A DNA stretch of 64,000 bases from Lysobacter antibioticus HS124 (GTDB taxonomy: Bacteria > Pseudomonadota > Gammaproteobacteria > Xanthomonadales > Xanthomonadaceae), in the NCBI RefSeq assembly GCF_000336385.2, contig NZ_HG424559.1:66390-130389 (forward strand), given 5' to 3'. Within the stretch, counting starts at the first letter, position 1. Every line of letters starts with the position of its first letter. Positions 8,397-17,524 of the stretch are shown piece after piece. The position numbers were made by a program, and so were the translations under genes. The notes beneath the pieces are model-generated. The model saw only the letters and a list, made by a program, of their open reading frames with translations, was not told the origin of the DNA and did not search any database.

Positions 8397-11150
8397 TCAG
8401 CGGAAGCGGTAGTTCACTTCCAGCCAGAACTGGCGGCCATAGGGGTCGTAGTTGCCGACCGGGTAGAACGGCCAGCCGCCGCCGCTGCGATCGGCGGGCG
8501 GACGCGAGTCGCGCAGGTTGTTGACGATCAGCGCGACCGATCCCTGCTCGTTGAAACGGTAGGCCACGCTGCCGTTGTAGCGTGCGTACGGGGCGATGCG
8601 GCCGCTGCCGTCGCCGTTGGGCAGGCTGCCGTAGCGCAGGCCGGTCAGGTTCGCGGTCCAGTCGCCGATGTTCCAGGTCACTCCGGCATTGACCTTGCTG
8701 CGCCAGTCGGTGGAATCCAGCGAGTCGCGCAGATCGATCGCCGGATCGTCGGCGAACTGGCGGTAGTCGTGCTTGAGCACGAGGGTGTAGCCCAGGCGCG
8801 CGGCGAAATCGCCGTAGCGACCCGCGCTCCAGCGCAGGTTGCTCTTCAGATCGATGCCGTCGGTGCGCTCGGACGCGGCGTTGATCGCGTTGATCAGCAC
8901 CCGCCGCACCTGGTCCGGCTGCACCGCCGCGTCGGAGGGATTGCGGATCACCCGGCTCAGCGCGTTCTGGCACAGCGGCGAACGGATGTCGCGCGGTTCG
9001 CCGCCGACGGTGCGGCCGAGGCGGCAGTCGGCTTCCTCGCGCAGGATGCGGCTGCTGCTGAGGTTGGTGACTTCGTCTTCCAGGCGGATGCTGTAGTAGT
9101 CCAGCGACACGTCGAAGCGGTCGGAGGGCGACCACACCAGGCCGACGCCGTAGGACTTGCCGGCTTCCGGCTTCAGGTCCGGATTGCCGCGGCTGGTGTA
9201 GTCGATCGCCAGGCCGGAGTAGTCGCAATCGTCGTAGGGCTGGCCGGCGGTGCGGCAGCGCCAGTAGTCGGTCATGCCCGGGTTATAGCCGCGGGTTTCG
9301 GCGGCGAAGATGTAGTTCATGTCCGGCGCGCGGAAGCTGGTCGCCGCGGTCGCACGCAGCAGCAGGCTGTCGAACGGACGGAACTCCAGGCCGGCGTTCC
9401 AGGTCGCCTTGCCCGACTTGCGCCCAGCGAAGCGGAACTCGTCGTAGCGCGCCGCGGCCGAGGCGGTCAAGCGCGAGAACAGCGGGACGCTGATTTCGGC
9501 GCCGATCGCGTAGCGGTCGCGCTCGCCCTCGGCGCGCACGCCGGCGCTGGTGTTCCAGAAGGTGCCGTCGCCCAGGTGCGGATCGGGACGGTTGATGTAG
9601 CCCTGGCTGCCGGCTTCGACCACGCCGGCGAAACCGACCGGCCCGGCCGGCAATTCGAACAGATCGCCGTTGACGGTGAAGGCCAGGTTCTGGATCCAGG
9701 CGGCGTTGTCGCTTTCGTGGAAACCGGTCAGGCGTTCGTAGTCGGCCGGAGTCAGCGGCCGGTACAAGCGCGACGGGTCCGGGTTGTACACGCCGATGCC
9801 GTTGCGCGTGCCCAGGCGCGGACCGAGGTAGAACTCGTTGATCCCGGCCAGGAACTGGCGGCGCTTGGTCTGGTTCTCGTAGCGGCCGCGGTTGTAGGCC
9901 AGCTCGTAGTCCCAGCCCGACTCGCCGAAGCTGCCGCGCACGCCGGTGGTGAAGGCCCAGGAACGCTCGAGGAAGCGGTTGTTGTTAGCGTGCGCCGAGC
10001 CGATTTCCTCCGGCGCGATGCGCCGGTACCAGATCTCGTTGAGGCCGCTGGCCTGGTTGTAGAAATAATTGTTGTCCGAGGTCCAGCTCGGCGCGCGGGT
10101 GTTGTTCTGGATGCTGGACACGCCCAGTTGCACGTCGGCGAACAGGTCGGTGCGGTCGTTGAGGTGCCAGGTCAGCGAGCCGTAGGCGTCGGCGTTCTTC
10201 TTCTCGGTCTGCACGGTCCAGAACGCCGGCGAGGCCTCGTTGCTGCCGCAGTACCAGCCCTGGCGCGGGTTGTTGACGCGGAACGTCGAGCCGCCGTACA
10301 GGCCGCCCAGCGTGGCGCAGTTCGCGCCCGGGTCGATGAAGCCGTTGGTGCGTGCGTTGCGGCGGTAGCCGACCTGGGTCGGCAACAACGCGGTGCCCGC
10401 CGGATTGTCGAGCAGCGAGTCCATGAAATCGCGCTGGCCGCCCCAGATCGCTTCGCGGTTCAGCAGTTCGATGCCGAACACCGAATCGTAACGCTCGCCG
10501 GACCGGCCGCTGACCAGTTGCAGGCGTTGGTTCTGGCCGCCGCCATGCTCGGTGCCGCCGACGCGCACGTTGACTTCGGTGCCTTCGAACTTGTCCTTGA
10601 GGATGATGTTGACCACGCCGGCGACCGCGTCGGAGCCGTACACCGCCGACGCGCCGCCGGCCAGCACTTCGATGCGCTTGATCAGGGCGCTGGGAATGTT
10701 GGCCAGGTTGACCACGTTGACCGAGCCTTCGTAGGCCAGCGGGTAGTCGGCCAGGCGGCGACCGTTGACCAGCACCAGGGTGTGGTTGGGACCGAAGCCG
10801 CGCAGGTTGATGGTGTTCGCCGCCGGGGTGAAGGTGTTGCCGAAGTCCTCGCCCTGCACCGAACCGGTGTTCTGGGTCAACGCACTGACCGCATCGAAGG
10901 CGCTACGGTAGCCCTGCGCGTCGATGTCTTCCTTGCTGATGACGGTGACCGGCGACGGCCCTTCCAGGCTTGCGCGCGGAATGCGCGAACCGGTCACCAC
11001 GACCTGCTCCAGATCGGTCGTCGCGCTGGCGGGGCGATCGGCCGGCGCGGACTCCGCGGCCAGGGCCGAGGCGGAAGCGGCGAGCGCCGGCAGCGCCAGC
11101 GCGAGCAAAACGGAAAGCGGACGGCGTCGCAGCCGCAGGGCAGCGTGCAT
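8397..11150 (-). CDS. Large Oar-like TonB-dependent receptor
   Basis: This 917-residue outer-membrane receptor has a signal peptide (residues 1-32, ending ALAAE), a TonB box region (LEQVVVTGSRIPR), a plug with INLRGFGPNHTLVLVNGRR and IKRIEVLAGGASAVYGSDA followed by VNIILKDKFEG, and a long barrel ending in VNYRFR. The VTGSRI plus LVLVNGRR pattern is typical of the expanded receptor class in xanthomonads and lysobacters, often linked to uptake of peptides or carbohydrates. The ATG at 11150 has GAGGA upstream. The ligand is unknown. It is divergent from the DUF1800/DUF1501 pair across a 487-base gap. Confidence 0.93.
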   Translation of the reverse strand: MHAALRLRRRPLSVLLALALPALAASASALAAESAPADRPASATTDLEQVVVTGSRIPRASLEGPSPVTVISKEDIDAQGYRSAFDAVSALTQNTGSVQGEDFGNTFTPAANTINLRGFGPNHTLVLVNGRRLADYPLAYEGSVNVVNLANIPSALIKRIEVLAGGASAVYGSDAVAGVVNIILKDKFEGTEVNVRVGGTEHGGGQNQRLQLVSGRSGERYDSVFGIELLNREAIWGGQRDFMDSLLDNPAGTALLPTQVGYRRNARTNGFIDPGANCATLGGLYGGSTFRVNNPRQGWYCGSNEASPAFWTVQTEKKNADAYGSLTWHLNDRTDLFADVQLGVSSIQNNTRAPSWTSDNNYFYNQASGLNEIWYRRIAPEEIGSAHANNNRFLERSWAFTTGVRGSFGESGWDYELAYNRGRYENQTKRRQFLAGINEFYLGPRLGTRNGIGVYNPDPSRLYRPLTPADYERLTGFHESDNAAWIQNLAFTVNGDLFELPAGPVGFAGVVEAGSQGYINRPDPHLGDGTFWNTSAGVRAEGERDRYAIGAEISVPLFSRLTASAAARYDEFRFAGRKSGKATWNAGLEFRPFDSLLLRATAATSFRAPDMNYIFAAETRGYNPGMTDYWRCRTAGQPYDDCDYSGLAIDYTSRGNPDLKPEAGKSYGVGLVWSPSDRFDVSLDYYSIRLEDEVTNLSSSRILREEADCRLGRTVGGEPRDIRSPLCQNALSRVIRNPSDAAVQPDQVRRVLINAINAASERTDGIDLKSNLRWSAGRYGDFAARLGYTLVLKHDYRQFADDPAIDLRDSLDSTDWRSKVNAGVTWNIGDWTANLTGLRYGSLPNGDGSGRIAPYARYNGSVAYRFNEQGSVALIVNNLRDSRPPADRSGGGWPFYPVGNYDPYGRQFWLEVNYRFR

Positions 11151-11637
11151 GGAGGATCCTCGTCAGTGGGGTTGGACCGGCCGCCGGGACCTGCACCCCC
11201 GAGCCCGCGGTACGGCGTTCCGGCCATGGTTGTTGCTATGCAGCATGCGCAGAAATGAACCCCGCGCATCTGCATATGGCGAGCCGGCATTTGCCTGTCG
11301 CCAGCGAAGCTGCGCCGCACGGCGCAGCAAGGCTACGCAGCGGCGCACGCGCGATCCGCGCAATGCGTCGCGGCTTGCGAACGCCGACGCGGTTCGCGCA
11401 ATCGCCAGAATCGGCAAGCCCTCACTGTCGGCGAATGAGCGCCTGCACGAAGCGCGCGTGACGCGTCGCACGCACGCAACGGTACCGGTGACGAACGCGT
11501 CAACGCGCGTGCGCCGCAGCGCATCGAAACGGTGACGCAGCGCAGCTCACCGCGAATCGATCTGTGACGCAGCCAAGGCTTTGCCGCGAACGGGCGGCAT
11601 TAAGCTCGCGCTCCCTGAACGACGCCGCAGGAATGCC
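11151..11637. promoter_or_regulatory. Divergent intergenic region, TonB receptor / DUF1800 pair
   Basis: 487 bases without a credible gene separate two divergent transcripts. The decamer GTGACGCAGC occurs twice (near 11532 and 11562) with a related GTGACGCGTC near 11458, all ahead of the DUF1800 gene; they could be a regulator site. No strong sigma-70 promoter is obvious. Confidence 0.35.
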
Positions 11638-13386
11638 ATGAACCGCACGCTTTCCGCTTCAGAACTGGCGGCGACCCGCAGCCGGCTGGTGCAGCGCTAC
11701 GGCGCGCTCGGCCGCAGCACGCCGTCGAAGGCCGCGCGCGCCAAGCTCGCCGGCGAAGCGCCTGCGCCGGCCGACGCGTTCGCCGCGGCCTTGCCGCTGG
11801 ACCTGCCGCGGCCGCCGTTCTGGATCCGCGTGCTGGGCAATCTCAGCTACGGCGCGACGCCGCAGTCGATCGCCGAATTCAACGCGCTCGGCACCACCGA
11901 CACTCAGCGTCTGGCCAACTACGTCGACTGGCAGCTGGATTGGCGCGCGATCGACGACAGCGCGGTCGAAGCCCGCCTGGCCAATGCCGGGTACACCACC
12001 CTGGGCAAGTCGCTGACCCAGTTGTGGGCCGACCACGTCAAGCCCAACCCGGCCTACGAAGTGCGCATGCGCCCGGCCTGGGAATGCCAGCGCGCCGCGC
12101 TGGTGCGCGCGGTGCATTCCAAGCGCCAGTTGCACGAAATCATGGTCGGTTTCTGGCACGACCACTTCAACGTCACCGTCGGCGATTACGACGCCGGCCC
12201 GGTGTACGTGCACTACCAGCGCGACGTGATCCGGCCCAATGCGCTGGGCAACTTCCGCACCCTGCTCGAAGAGGTGGCCAAGAGCACCTCGATGCTCTAC
12301 TACCTCGACAACGCCTCCAACACCCGCGCCGGCCCGAACGAGAACTTCGCCCGCGAACTGCTCGAACTGCATACGCTGGGCGCGGAGAACTACCTCGGCT
12401 TCATGGACCCGTTCCAGGTCCCGCCCGACGCCGAAGACCCGACCTACCCGGCCGGCTACACCGACATCGACGTATACGAGACCGCATCGGCCTTCACCGG
12501 CTGGTCGATCAAGAACGGCCATTGGGAATTCCCCAACGACAACGACGGCAGCTTCGTCTACCGCCAGTCCTGGCACGACGCCGGCCCCAAGTTCCTGCTC
12601 GGCCGCATGCTGTATCCCGAGCAGCCGGCGATGAAGGACGGCCGCGACGTGCTCGACCGCCTCGCCAGCCATCCGGGCGTGGCCCGCTTCGTCTGCCGCA
12701 AGCTGATCCGCCGTTTCATCAGCGACACGCCGGATCCGGCGCTGGTGCAGAGCGCGGCCAGGATCTTCCGCCAGAATTGGCGCAGCGCCGATCAGATCGC
12801 CCTGACCCTGCGCCACATCCTGGTCTCCACCGCGCTGTCGCAGGCTTGGGGCGCCAAGGCGCGGCGTCCGTTCGAGGCGGTCGCCGCGGCGATGCGCACG
12901 CTCGGCAGCGACTGGACCATCGCCGTCGGCAACGCCAAAAGCGACGAATTCGGCTGGCGCATGGGCTTCACCGGCCATGCGCCCTACGACTGGCCGGCGC
13001 CGAACGGCTACCCGGATACGCAGCAGGCCTGGTCGGGTTCGAGCAGCTATGCGATGACCTGGAAACTGCTCAACTGGCTGACCGAAGCCAGCGACGGCGG
13101 CGTGCCGCTGGCGCCAATCCTGGCGACCACGCGCGCGCAGGTGCCGCAATGGACCCCGACCAAGCTGGTCGATTTCTGGTGCCGGCGCATCCTCGGCTAC
13201 CTGCCGACCGCGGCGCGCCGGCAGACGCTGATCGCCTTCATGGCCCAGAACGGCGACCCCGCGACTTACGTCGTCACCGACACCAACGCCTGGGCCGGCA
13301 GCGACCTCAAGCGCCACTACAACCAGGAACGGTTGCGCAGCATGGTCTCGCTGATCCTGATGTCGCCCGAATTCCTCAGCCGCTAG
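11638..13386 (+). CDS. DUF1800-family protein
   Basis: This 582-residue protein carries the DUF1800 signature: MVGFWHDHFNV, LLYYLDN-like STSMLYYLDNASN, NENFARELLELHTLG and ETASAFTGWSI. The family's biochemical function is not established. Members are almost always encoded next to a DUF1501 protein, as here (13-base gap), so the two probably form a functional pair. Several His and acidic residues in the signatures could bind metal. The ATG at 11638 is preceded by GCAGGAATGCC. No convincing signal peptide is seen at the N-terminus, although some homologues are exported. Confidence 0.88.
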   Translation: MNRTLSASELAATRSRLVQRYGALGRSTPSKAARAKLAGEAPAPADAFAAALPLDLPRPPFWIRVLGNLSYGATPQSIAEFNALGTTDTQRLANYVDWQLDWRAIDDSAVEARLANAGYTTLGKSLTQLWADHVKPNPAYEVRMRPAWECQRAALVRAVHSKRQLHEIMVGFWHDHFNVTVGDYDAGPVYVHYQRDVIRPNALGNFRTLLEEVAKSTSMLYYLDNASNTRAGPNENFARELLELHTLGAENYLGFMDPFQVPPDAEDPTYPAGYTDIDVYETASAFTGWSIKNGHWEFPNDNDGSFVYRQSWHDAGPKFLLGRMLYPEQPAMKDGRDVLDRLASHPGVARFVCRKLIRRFISDTPDPALVQSAARIFRQNWRSADQIALTLRHILVSTALSQAWGAKARRPFEAVAAAMRTLGSDWTIAVGNAKSDEFGWRMGFTGHAPYDWPAPNGYPDTQQAWSGSSSYAMTWKLLNWLTEASDGGVPLAPILATTRAQVPQWTPTKLVDFWCRRILGYLPTAARRQTLIAFMAQNGDPATYVVTDTNAWAGSDLKRHYNQERLRSMVSLILMSPEFLSR

Positions 13387-13399
13387 CAGGACGCCCGCC

Positions 13400-14827
13400 A
13401 TGACCCTGACCCGACGCGAATTCCTCAAGGGCAGCTGCGCTACCGCCGCGGTCGGCGCCGTCGCCGGCCCGTCGCTGCTGTTCGCCCCGTCCGCACACGC
13501 CGCCGCCAACGGCCACGACACCGTGGTCCATCTGTTCCTGCGCGGCGGCCTCGACGGCCTCAACCTGGTGGTGCCGATCGACGGCGCCGACCGCACATTC
13601 TACGAACAGGCGCGGCCGAACCTGGCGATCGCCGCGACCGGCGCCTACGGCGCGCTGCCGCTGACCCTGGCCAGCGGCGCCGGCACCGGCTTCGGCCTGC
13701 ACCCTTCGGCCAGCGGCCTGCGCGATCTGTGGAACGCCGGCCACCTCGCCATCGTTCACGCCTGCGGCCTGGCCAGCAGCGTCACCCGCAGCCATTTCGA
13801 CGCCCAGCTCTACATCGACCTGGGCACGCCGGGCCAGCAAGGCATCGGCAGCGGCTGGATGGCGCGGGCGATGAACGTGCAGCCCAACCTCAACGGCGCC
13901 GAGCAACTGCCCGCGCTCGGCGTGGCTTCGCGCCAGCCCGCCGGCTTGTTGGGTTCGGTGCAGGCGCTGACGATGTCCAGCCCGGGCGACTTCGCCCTCA
14001 ACGCCGGCGCGTGGTCGTGGCAGCGCACCCGCAGCGATTCGCCGGCCGGCCTGCGCGGGGTCAACGAGACCCTGGGCAGCCTGTGGGCCGGCAGCAGCGC
14101 GCTGGAGCTCGGCGGCCAGCGCGCCGACCGTTCGCTGCAGGTGATCGCGCGCCAGTCCTACAGCGCGGCGCCCGCCGGCTGGCCGAACAGCGAATTCGCG
14201 CGCCAACTGTGGACCATCGCCCAGTCGATCCAGTTCAACCTCGGCCTGCACTACGCCACCCTCGACCTCGGCGGCTGGGACACGCACAACGGCCAGGGCA
14301 CCGCGGGCAGCGGCTACCACTACTACCAGAACAAGATCGCCGAACTGTCGCAGGCGCTGGCCGCGTTCTACGCCGCACTCGATACCAGCGGCCATGCCCC
14401 GCGCGTGACCGTGATCGTGCAGTCCGAGTTCGGCCGCCGGGTGCGCGCCAACGCCAGCGGCGGCACCGACCACGGCTACGGCAATCCGGTGCTGGTGCTC
14501 GGCGGTCCGGTCAACGGCCGGCGCTTCTACGGCACTTGGTCCGGCCTGGACCCGGAAATCCTCTCGCCGCATTTCGGCGACGTGCCGGTCACCACCGATC
14601 ACCGCCAGGTGCTGTCGGAGATCCTGATCAAGCGCATGGGCAACAACCACCTGGCGACGGTCTTCCCGGGCTACGCCAACTACGCGCCGCTGGGCCTGGT
14701 GCGCGACTTCGGCACCCTGGCCAAGCCCGCGCCGCGCCTGCGAGCGCGCCCGATCAAGCCGGCGGCCACCGAACAACCCGACCTGCTCGAACGCCTGATG
14801 CGCTACGTGCAGGAGTGGGTGGATTGA
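13400..14827 (+). CDS. DUF1501-family protein with Tat signal
   Basis: This 475-residue protein has a twin-arginine leader (TRREFLKG followed by a hydrophobic stretch ending AHAAA), so it should be exported folded. The body has the DUF1501 pattern, distantly like the sulfatase/alkaline-phosphatase fold: LFLRGGLDGLNLVVP, LGGWDTHNGQ, VTVIVQSEFGRR and TDHGYGNPVLVLGG, the last with the conserved Asp-His. It is translated directly after DUF1800 with the start 13 bases past that stop. No enzymatic activity is established for the family. The stop codon touches the heptamer repeat that follows. Confidence 0.88.
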   Translation: MTLTRREFLKGSCATAAVGAVAGPSLLFAPSAHAAANGHDTVVHLFLRGGLDGLNLVVPIDGADRTFYEQARPNLAIAATGAYGALPLTLASGAGTGFGLHPSASGLRDLWNAGHLAIVHACGLASSVTRSHFDAQLYIDLGTPGQQGIGSGWMARAMNVQPNLNGAEQLPALGVASRQPAGLLGSVQALTMSSPGDFALNAGAWSWQRTRSDSPAGLRGVNETLGSLWAGSSALELGGQRADRSLQVIARQSYSAAPAGWPNSEFARQLWTIAQSIQFNLGLHYATLDLGGWDTHNGQGTAGSGYHYYQNKIAELSQALAAFYAALDTSGHAPRVTVIVQSEFGRRVRANASGGTDHGYGNPVLVLGGPVNGRRFYGTWSGLDPEILSPHFGDVPVTTDHRQVLSEILIKRMGNNHLATVFPGYANYAPLGLVRDFGTLAKPAPRLRARPIKPAATEQPDLLERLMRYVQEWVD

Positions 14828-14830
14828 AGC

Positions 14831-14946
14831 TGGGATTGGGGATTGGGGATTAGGGATCAGGCGTTTGGGGTGGGGAGATCTTGTGCGCGCTAACGCACGC
14901 CAATCCCCAATCCCGAATCCCCAATCCCGAATCCCCAATCCCGAAC
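14831..14946. repeat. Inverted pair of GGGATTG/GGGATTC heptamer arrays, site A
   Basis: About four heptamers (GGGATTG-type) at 14831-14858 face about six complementary heptamers (CAATCCC/GAATCCC) at 14901-14944 across a 45-base spacer. The RNA would form a long stem. The convergent DUF1501 and LysR genes end in or beside it; the LysR reading frame runs through the right arm. Confidence 0.85.
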
Positions 14947-15836
14947 TTGTCGACAAACACCTGCGCCACCCAATCCACGAACACCCGCACTCGCGGCGAC
15001 AGTTGCCGGTGCTGCGGATACAGCACCGACACCGGCACGCCCGGGCTGGCGTAGTCGGCCAGCACTTCCACCAGGCGCCCATCCGCGAGTTGCGCCTCCA
15101 CCCCGTGGCGCGGCAGCTGGATCAGGCCGCAGCCGCGCACCGCCGCGGCGACATAACAGGCCGCATCGCTGACGCTGATCCAACTGTCCAACGAATACTC
15201 GCGTAGTTCGCCGTCCACGGTCAGCTCGAACGGATAACGCAGGTCGCGGTTGCTGGCGAAGAACCCCACCGCCTGATGCGCCGACAGTTCTTCGGGATGG
15301 CGCGGCATGCCGAAACGCTGCAGGTATTCCGGACTGGCGCAGACCACTTCCGGCATCACCGCCAGCCGCTTCGCCACCAGGCTGGAATCGCGCGGATGCC
15401 CCGAACGCACCACGCAGTCGATGCCTTCGCGCACCAGATCGACCAGCCGGTCGCCGCTGCTGATCGCCAGATCGACCTGCGGATAGCGCGCGCGGAACTC
15501 GTCGATGCGCGGCAGGATGATCCCGGTCGCGTGGGTGCCGTGCAGATCCAGCCGCAACACCCCGCGCGGGTTCCGCGCCGCCGCGGTCAGCGCCGACTCG
15601 GCATCGTCGAGCTCAGTCAGCACATGCACGCAACGTTCGTAATAGGCCTGTCCGTCCAGGGTCGGACGCACCTGACGGGTGGTGCGCTCGAGCAAGCGCA
15701 CGCCCAGGCGCGCCTCGAGCTGCTTGATCGCGTGGGTGGCGGTGGCCTTGGGCAGGTCGAGCACGGCCGCGGCACGGGTGAAACTGCCGAGTTCGACGAT
15801 GCGCACGAACAAACGCAGGGCATCGAAACGGTCCAT
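14850..15836 (-). CDS. LysR-family transcriptional regulator with repeat-derived C-terminus
   Basis: This 328-residue protein has an N-terminal winged helix-turn-helix (residues 1-60, GSFTRAAAVLDLPKATATHAIKQLE) and a LysR effector-binding domain to about residue 295, similar to regulators of divergent oxidoreductase genes. It is divergent from the SDR gene with a 142-base gap, the usual arrangement for LysR control of its neighbour. The last ~33 residues, starting at FGIGDSGLGIRDWGLA, are encoded by the heptamer repeat and the bases beyond it, so the native end of the protein appears to have been replaced. The N-terminus and domain are intact, so activity is probably kept. Confidence 0.9.
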   Translation of the reverse strand: MDRFDALRLFVRIVELGSFTRAAAVLDLPKATATHAIKQLEARLGVRLLERTTRQVRPTLDGQAYYERCVHVLTELDDAESALTAAARNPRGVLRLDLHGTHATGIILPRIDEFRARYPQVDLAISSGDRLVDLVREGIDCVVRSGHPRDSSLVAKRLAVMPEVVCASPEYLQRFGMPRHPEELSAHQAVGFFASNRDLRYPFELTVDGELREYSLDSWISVSDAACYVAAAVRGCGLIQLPRHGVEAQLADGRLVEVLADYASPGVPVSVLYPQHRQLSPRVRVFVDWVAQVFVDKFGIGDSGLGIRDWGLACVSAHKISPPQTPDP

Positions 15837-15978
15837 GGCGGCCTCCGGCCTCGGATTGTTATTGAATATTGAATTGTATTGCCTGAATCGGCCGATTTAT
15901 CCATACGGCCGCAATACGCAGACTGCTCCCACCACGATGTCGGGCCCTCCCGCCCGACCGCCTACCGGAGCCACTGCC
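15837..15978. promoter_or_regulatory. Divergent promoter region, LysR / SDR
   Basis: This 142-base gap contains the only AT-rich stretch nearby (TTGTTATTGAATATTGAATTG around 15856-15876), a likely place for overlapping divergent promoters and LysR binding. No T-N11-A site can be fixed with confidence. Confidence 0.45.
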
Positions 15979-16728
15979 ATGCCCCTCTCGCCCTCCCCTA
16001 CCCGCGTCGCCCTCGTCACCGGCGCCTCGCGCGGCCTGGGCCGCGCCATCGCCCTGCGCCTGGCCGCCGACGGCCACGCCGTGGTGGTCAATTACGCCGG
16101 CAACGCCGCCGCGGCCGACGCCGTGGTCGCGCAGATCCGCGCCGACGGCGGCCAGGCCGTCGCGGTCCAGGGCGATGTCGGCGATGCCGACGACATGCAG
16201 CGTGTGTTCGATTTCGCCGAACGCAGCTACGGCCGCCTCGACGCGGTGGTCAACAGCGCCGGCGTGATGCCCTATCAGCCGATCGCCGGCGGCGACCTGG
16301 CCGAGTTCGACCGTGTGATCGCGACCAATCTGCGCGGCAGCTACCTGGTGCTGGGCCAGGCCGCGCAGCGCCTGAGCGAAGGCGGCCGCATCGTCGCGCT
16401 GTCGACCAGCGTGATCGGCAAGGCCTTCCCGACCTACGGCCCCTACATCGCCTCCAAGGCCGGCGTCGAAGGCCTGGTGCACGTGCTCGCCAACGAACTG
16501 CGCGGACGCGGCATTACCGTCAATGCCGTAGCCCCGGGCCCGGTCGCCACCGAGTTGTTCCTCAACGGCAAGAGCGAGGAGCAGATCGCCCATTTCCGCG
16601 GACTGGCGCCGCTGGAACGTCTCGGCACGCCGGAAGAGATCGCCGCCGCGGTGTCCTTCCTGGTCGGGCCCGACGGCGGCTGGGTCAACTCGCAAGTGCT
16701 GCGGGTCAACGGCGGCTACGTGTTCTGA
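15979..16728 (+). CDS. Short-chain dehydrogenase/reductase
   Basis: This 249-residue classical SDR should be an NAD(P)H-dependent oxidoreductase in the cytoplasm. It shows the cofactor motif TGASRGLG (residues 14-21), the structural NSAG motif, and the catalytic Tyr156 and Lys160 in YIASK, with the catalytic Ser in STSVIG (142-144). APGPVATELF and the C-terminal VLRVNGGYVF are family-typical. The start is ATG at 15979; an upstream open frame is not coding. The substrate cannot be deduced; regulation by the divergent LysR protein is likely from layout. Confidence 0.92.
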   Translation: MPLSPSPTRVALVTGASRGLGRAIALRLAADGHAVVVNYAGNAAAADAVVAQIRADGGQAVAVQGDVGDADDMQRVFDFAERSYGRLDAVVNSAGVMPYQPIAGGDLAEFDRVIATNLRGSYLVLGQAAQRLSEGGRIVALSTSVIGKAFPTYGPYIASKAGVEGLVHVLANELRGRGITVNAVAPGPVATELFLNGKSEEQIAHFRGLAPLERLGTPEEIAAAVSFLVGPDGGWVNSQVLRVNGGYVF

Positions 16729-16839
16729 GCCGTTCTGCATGCAAGCCGGTGCTCCACTAACACACTGCCTCCGCCGGAACTTGTTCCTGCTTTGAACCCC
16801 CTCTCTCCTAGAAGGAGCCTAAGAAGCGAAAGGGGAGGC

Positions 16840-17402
16840 TTGGCCACCGGTAGAACTCGGCCGGACGGCGCGCAGCAAAGCTGCAGAAGCTCTCGCTGCC
16901 GTTGATGGAATCGTTGCCCTCGGCGAAGTGATCGCCTCTATGGTGGATGGGCCAGTGCTTTGCATAGCCCAGGTCGACCAGGCCGTCGTAGCTGGACAGG
17001 CGATCGGAGAGGATCTTGCTCTCCAGGCGAACATGTCAACGAATCAAGGCCTGCAGCGTAGCGGCTTATAGTCGGGGACGCTCTACGCGTGGACCTGTTG
17101 GCCGTGCTCGAGCATCTCGAAGACGATGGTCTTCTTGCTCCGTACCAACTGCGTCCGCCACACAGATGCCAAGGTACGAAGAAGGATTCGTCGAGCTCGA
17201 TCTGGCCGACAGACGGCGAATGCTGCTCGCTTCGGAGAAGATGGCGCGACGTATGGCCCGGAAGATCGAGTTGACCGATCGCACGCTCAGCTTGGTCAGT
17301 TGGCGGTGCTGATACAGTCAAATCCAGCGCTCAGCCGCGCACGAGGGTCTGAAATTGGACCTCACCAATCGGGAGGTGCAGCTGCACGACCTCCTTGTGC
17401 AT
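16840..17402 (-). pseudogene. Decayed IS1595-type transposase (IS1016-like group)
   Basis: On the minus strand, pieces of one transposase lie in three frames in the correct order: an HTH-like QLTKLSVRSVNSIFRAIRR, then GQIELDESFF (the first Asp of the DDE-type triad and its context), KKTIVFEMLEHGQQVHA, then LESKILSDRLSSYDGLVDLG and FAEGNDSINGSESFCSFAA. This matches the IS1595 order (xELDESYFG, vFG..eRgg.v, DgwkaYdgL, hvNgiEsfWsf). Frame changes and at least two stops separate the pieces and the C-terminal end is lost, so it is inactive. No terminal inverted repeats were found. Confidence 0.8.
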
Positions 17403-17447
17403 TCGGAGAATAGCTACATTGTGAGGCGGCTTTCCCTACTAGGCCCC

Positions 17448-17475
17448 AAAAAAACGCGGAGGTCTCCCTCCGCGC
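17448..17475 (-). terminator. Terminator of the toxin operon
   Basis: On the minus strand GCGGAGG-GAGA-CCTCCGC is followed by a run of seven T. A second GC-rich hairpin (GGCCGGG..CCCGGCC, 17491-17514) lies between it and the toxin stop codon at 17525. Both fit the end of the four-gene operon. Confidence 0.85.
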
Positions 17476-17524
17476 CGCAAATTCAGGGGACGGCCGGGCC
17501 CTGAGACCCGGCCGCTCCTTTGCG

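Noticed and set aside
14831-14946. Heptamer arrays as a CRISPR array
   Set aside because: Repeat units are 7 bases with no unique spacers, and no cas genes are present.
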